Shown here piece after piece: positions 63,771-64,000 of a DNA stretch of 64,000 bases. A program made the position numbers and the translations under genes. Position 1 is the first letter of the stretch. Each line of letters starts with the position of its first letter. The stretch comes from Osedax frankpressi (taxonomy: Eukaryota > Annelida > Polychaeta > Sabellida > Siboglinidae). The notes under the pieces are model-generated. The model saw nothing but the letters and a program-made list of their open reading frames with translations, made no database searches and was not told the DNA's origin. The stretch lies in contig OZ038318.1 of NCBI GenBank assembly GCA_964035775.1, positions 12,840,946 through 12,904,945 of the forward strand, written 5' to 3'.

Positions 63771-64000
63771 AAATTACGTCATATGATATAAAGAGCTTAC
63801 CGTATTAATTGACGTCATATGCTATAGAGGGAATCCGGTCTAAATGACGTCATATGATATAGAAAGTATACCGTACTGAATTACGTCATATCCTATAGAG
63901 AGCATGCCCTACTAAATGACGTCATATACTATAGAGAGCAAACTGTACTAAATGACGCCATGTGATATAGAGAACATACCGTACTAAATAACGTCATATG
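63771..64000. repeat. 36-bp minisatellite with CRE-like motif, 7 copies and continuing
   Basis: Units of about 36 bp spaced at roughly 63,775, 63,810, 63,845, 63,881, 63,917, 63,953 and 63,989, each with ACTAAATGACGTCATATGAT and TATAGAGAGCATACCGT-like parts. Three units carry the perfect palindrome TGACGTCA; the others are one base off. The array runs off the window end. Confidence 0.9.

Noticed and set aside
1-64000. tRNA, rRNA, LTR elements and other capsid- or envelope-bearing elements
   Set aside because: Looked for by eye (tRNA boxes, paired long terminal repeats, gag or integrase motifs); none could be supported.

Overview
The window reads as AT-rich nuclear DNA of an invertebrate animal. 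It has GT-AG introns, conserved animal genes (an NAA38-type LSM protein and a MATCAP/DUF1704 tubulin tyrosine carboxypeptidase), an RRM protein with NCOA5/Neosin-like features, CR1/L2-type LINE remnants, and no bacterial or organellar gene organisation. I cannot name the phylum from sequence alone. About a third of the window is tandem repeat, in unusually long and homogeneous arrays.

Layout. 1-15.2 kb is AT-rich non-coding DNA with a near-perfect 12-bp satellite (3.36-5.49 kb), a CA-type array (12.6-13.0 kb) and small repeats. 15.2-29.5 kb holds a predicted eleven-exon plus-strand gene of about 521 codons that I do not recognise. All ten of its junctions are phase-compatible, and its first intron is almost entirely an 11-bp array plus a 12-bp array. 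A convergent single-exon NAA38-type gene lies at 30.18-30.68 kb on the minus strand. 33.4-42.6 kb holds a plus-strand RRM gene, interrupted by a 200-N assembly gap, whose introns contain a polypyrimidine array, a LINE remnant and a 63/66-bp array. 42.9-48.95 kb is a 32-bp AT-rich satellite with about 1.98-kb higher-order duplication. 49.6-51.8 kb holds a weakly supported small minus-strand gene. 53.2-62.1 kb holds a complete nine-exon minus-strand MATCAP-like gene (369 codons) with a CR1/L2-like LINE in intron 6 and a 31-bp array in intron 5. The window ends in an array of CRE-like TGACGTCA repeats.

Most striking pattern: many arrays abut or include splice sites of the exons reconstructed here. 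Some start at a 5' splice site (15,282; 36,550; 59,830 on minus). Others end at, or span, a 3' splice site (25,561; 42,265; more loosely 28,889, 38,299 and, on minus, 60,540). Several arrays therefore carry dozens to hundreds of copies of a donor- or acceptor-like sequence. One array repeats both kinds in each unit, so that each unit looks like a 33/36-nt exon followed by a 30-nt intron.

The long predicted proteins made of DIIE, SNYI, THTH, SLTL or similar repeats are low-complexity artefacts of the arrays, not genes. All exon models were built by hand from open frames, splice consensus and phase; none is supported by RNA data.
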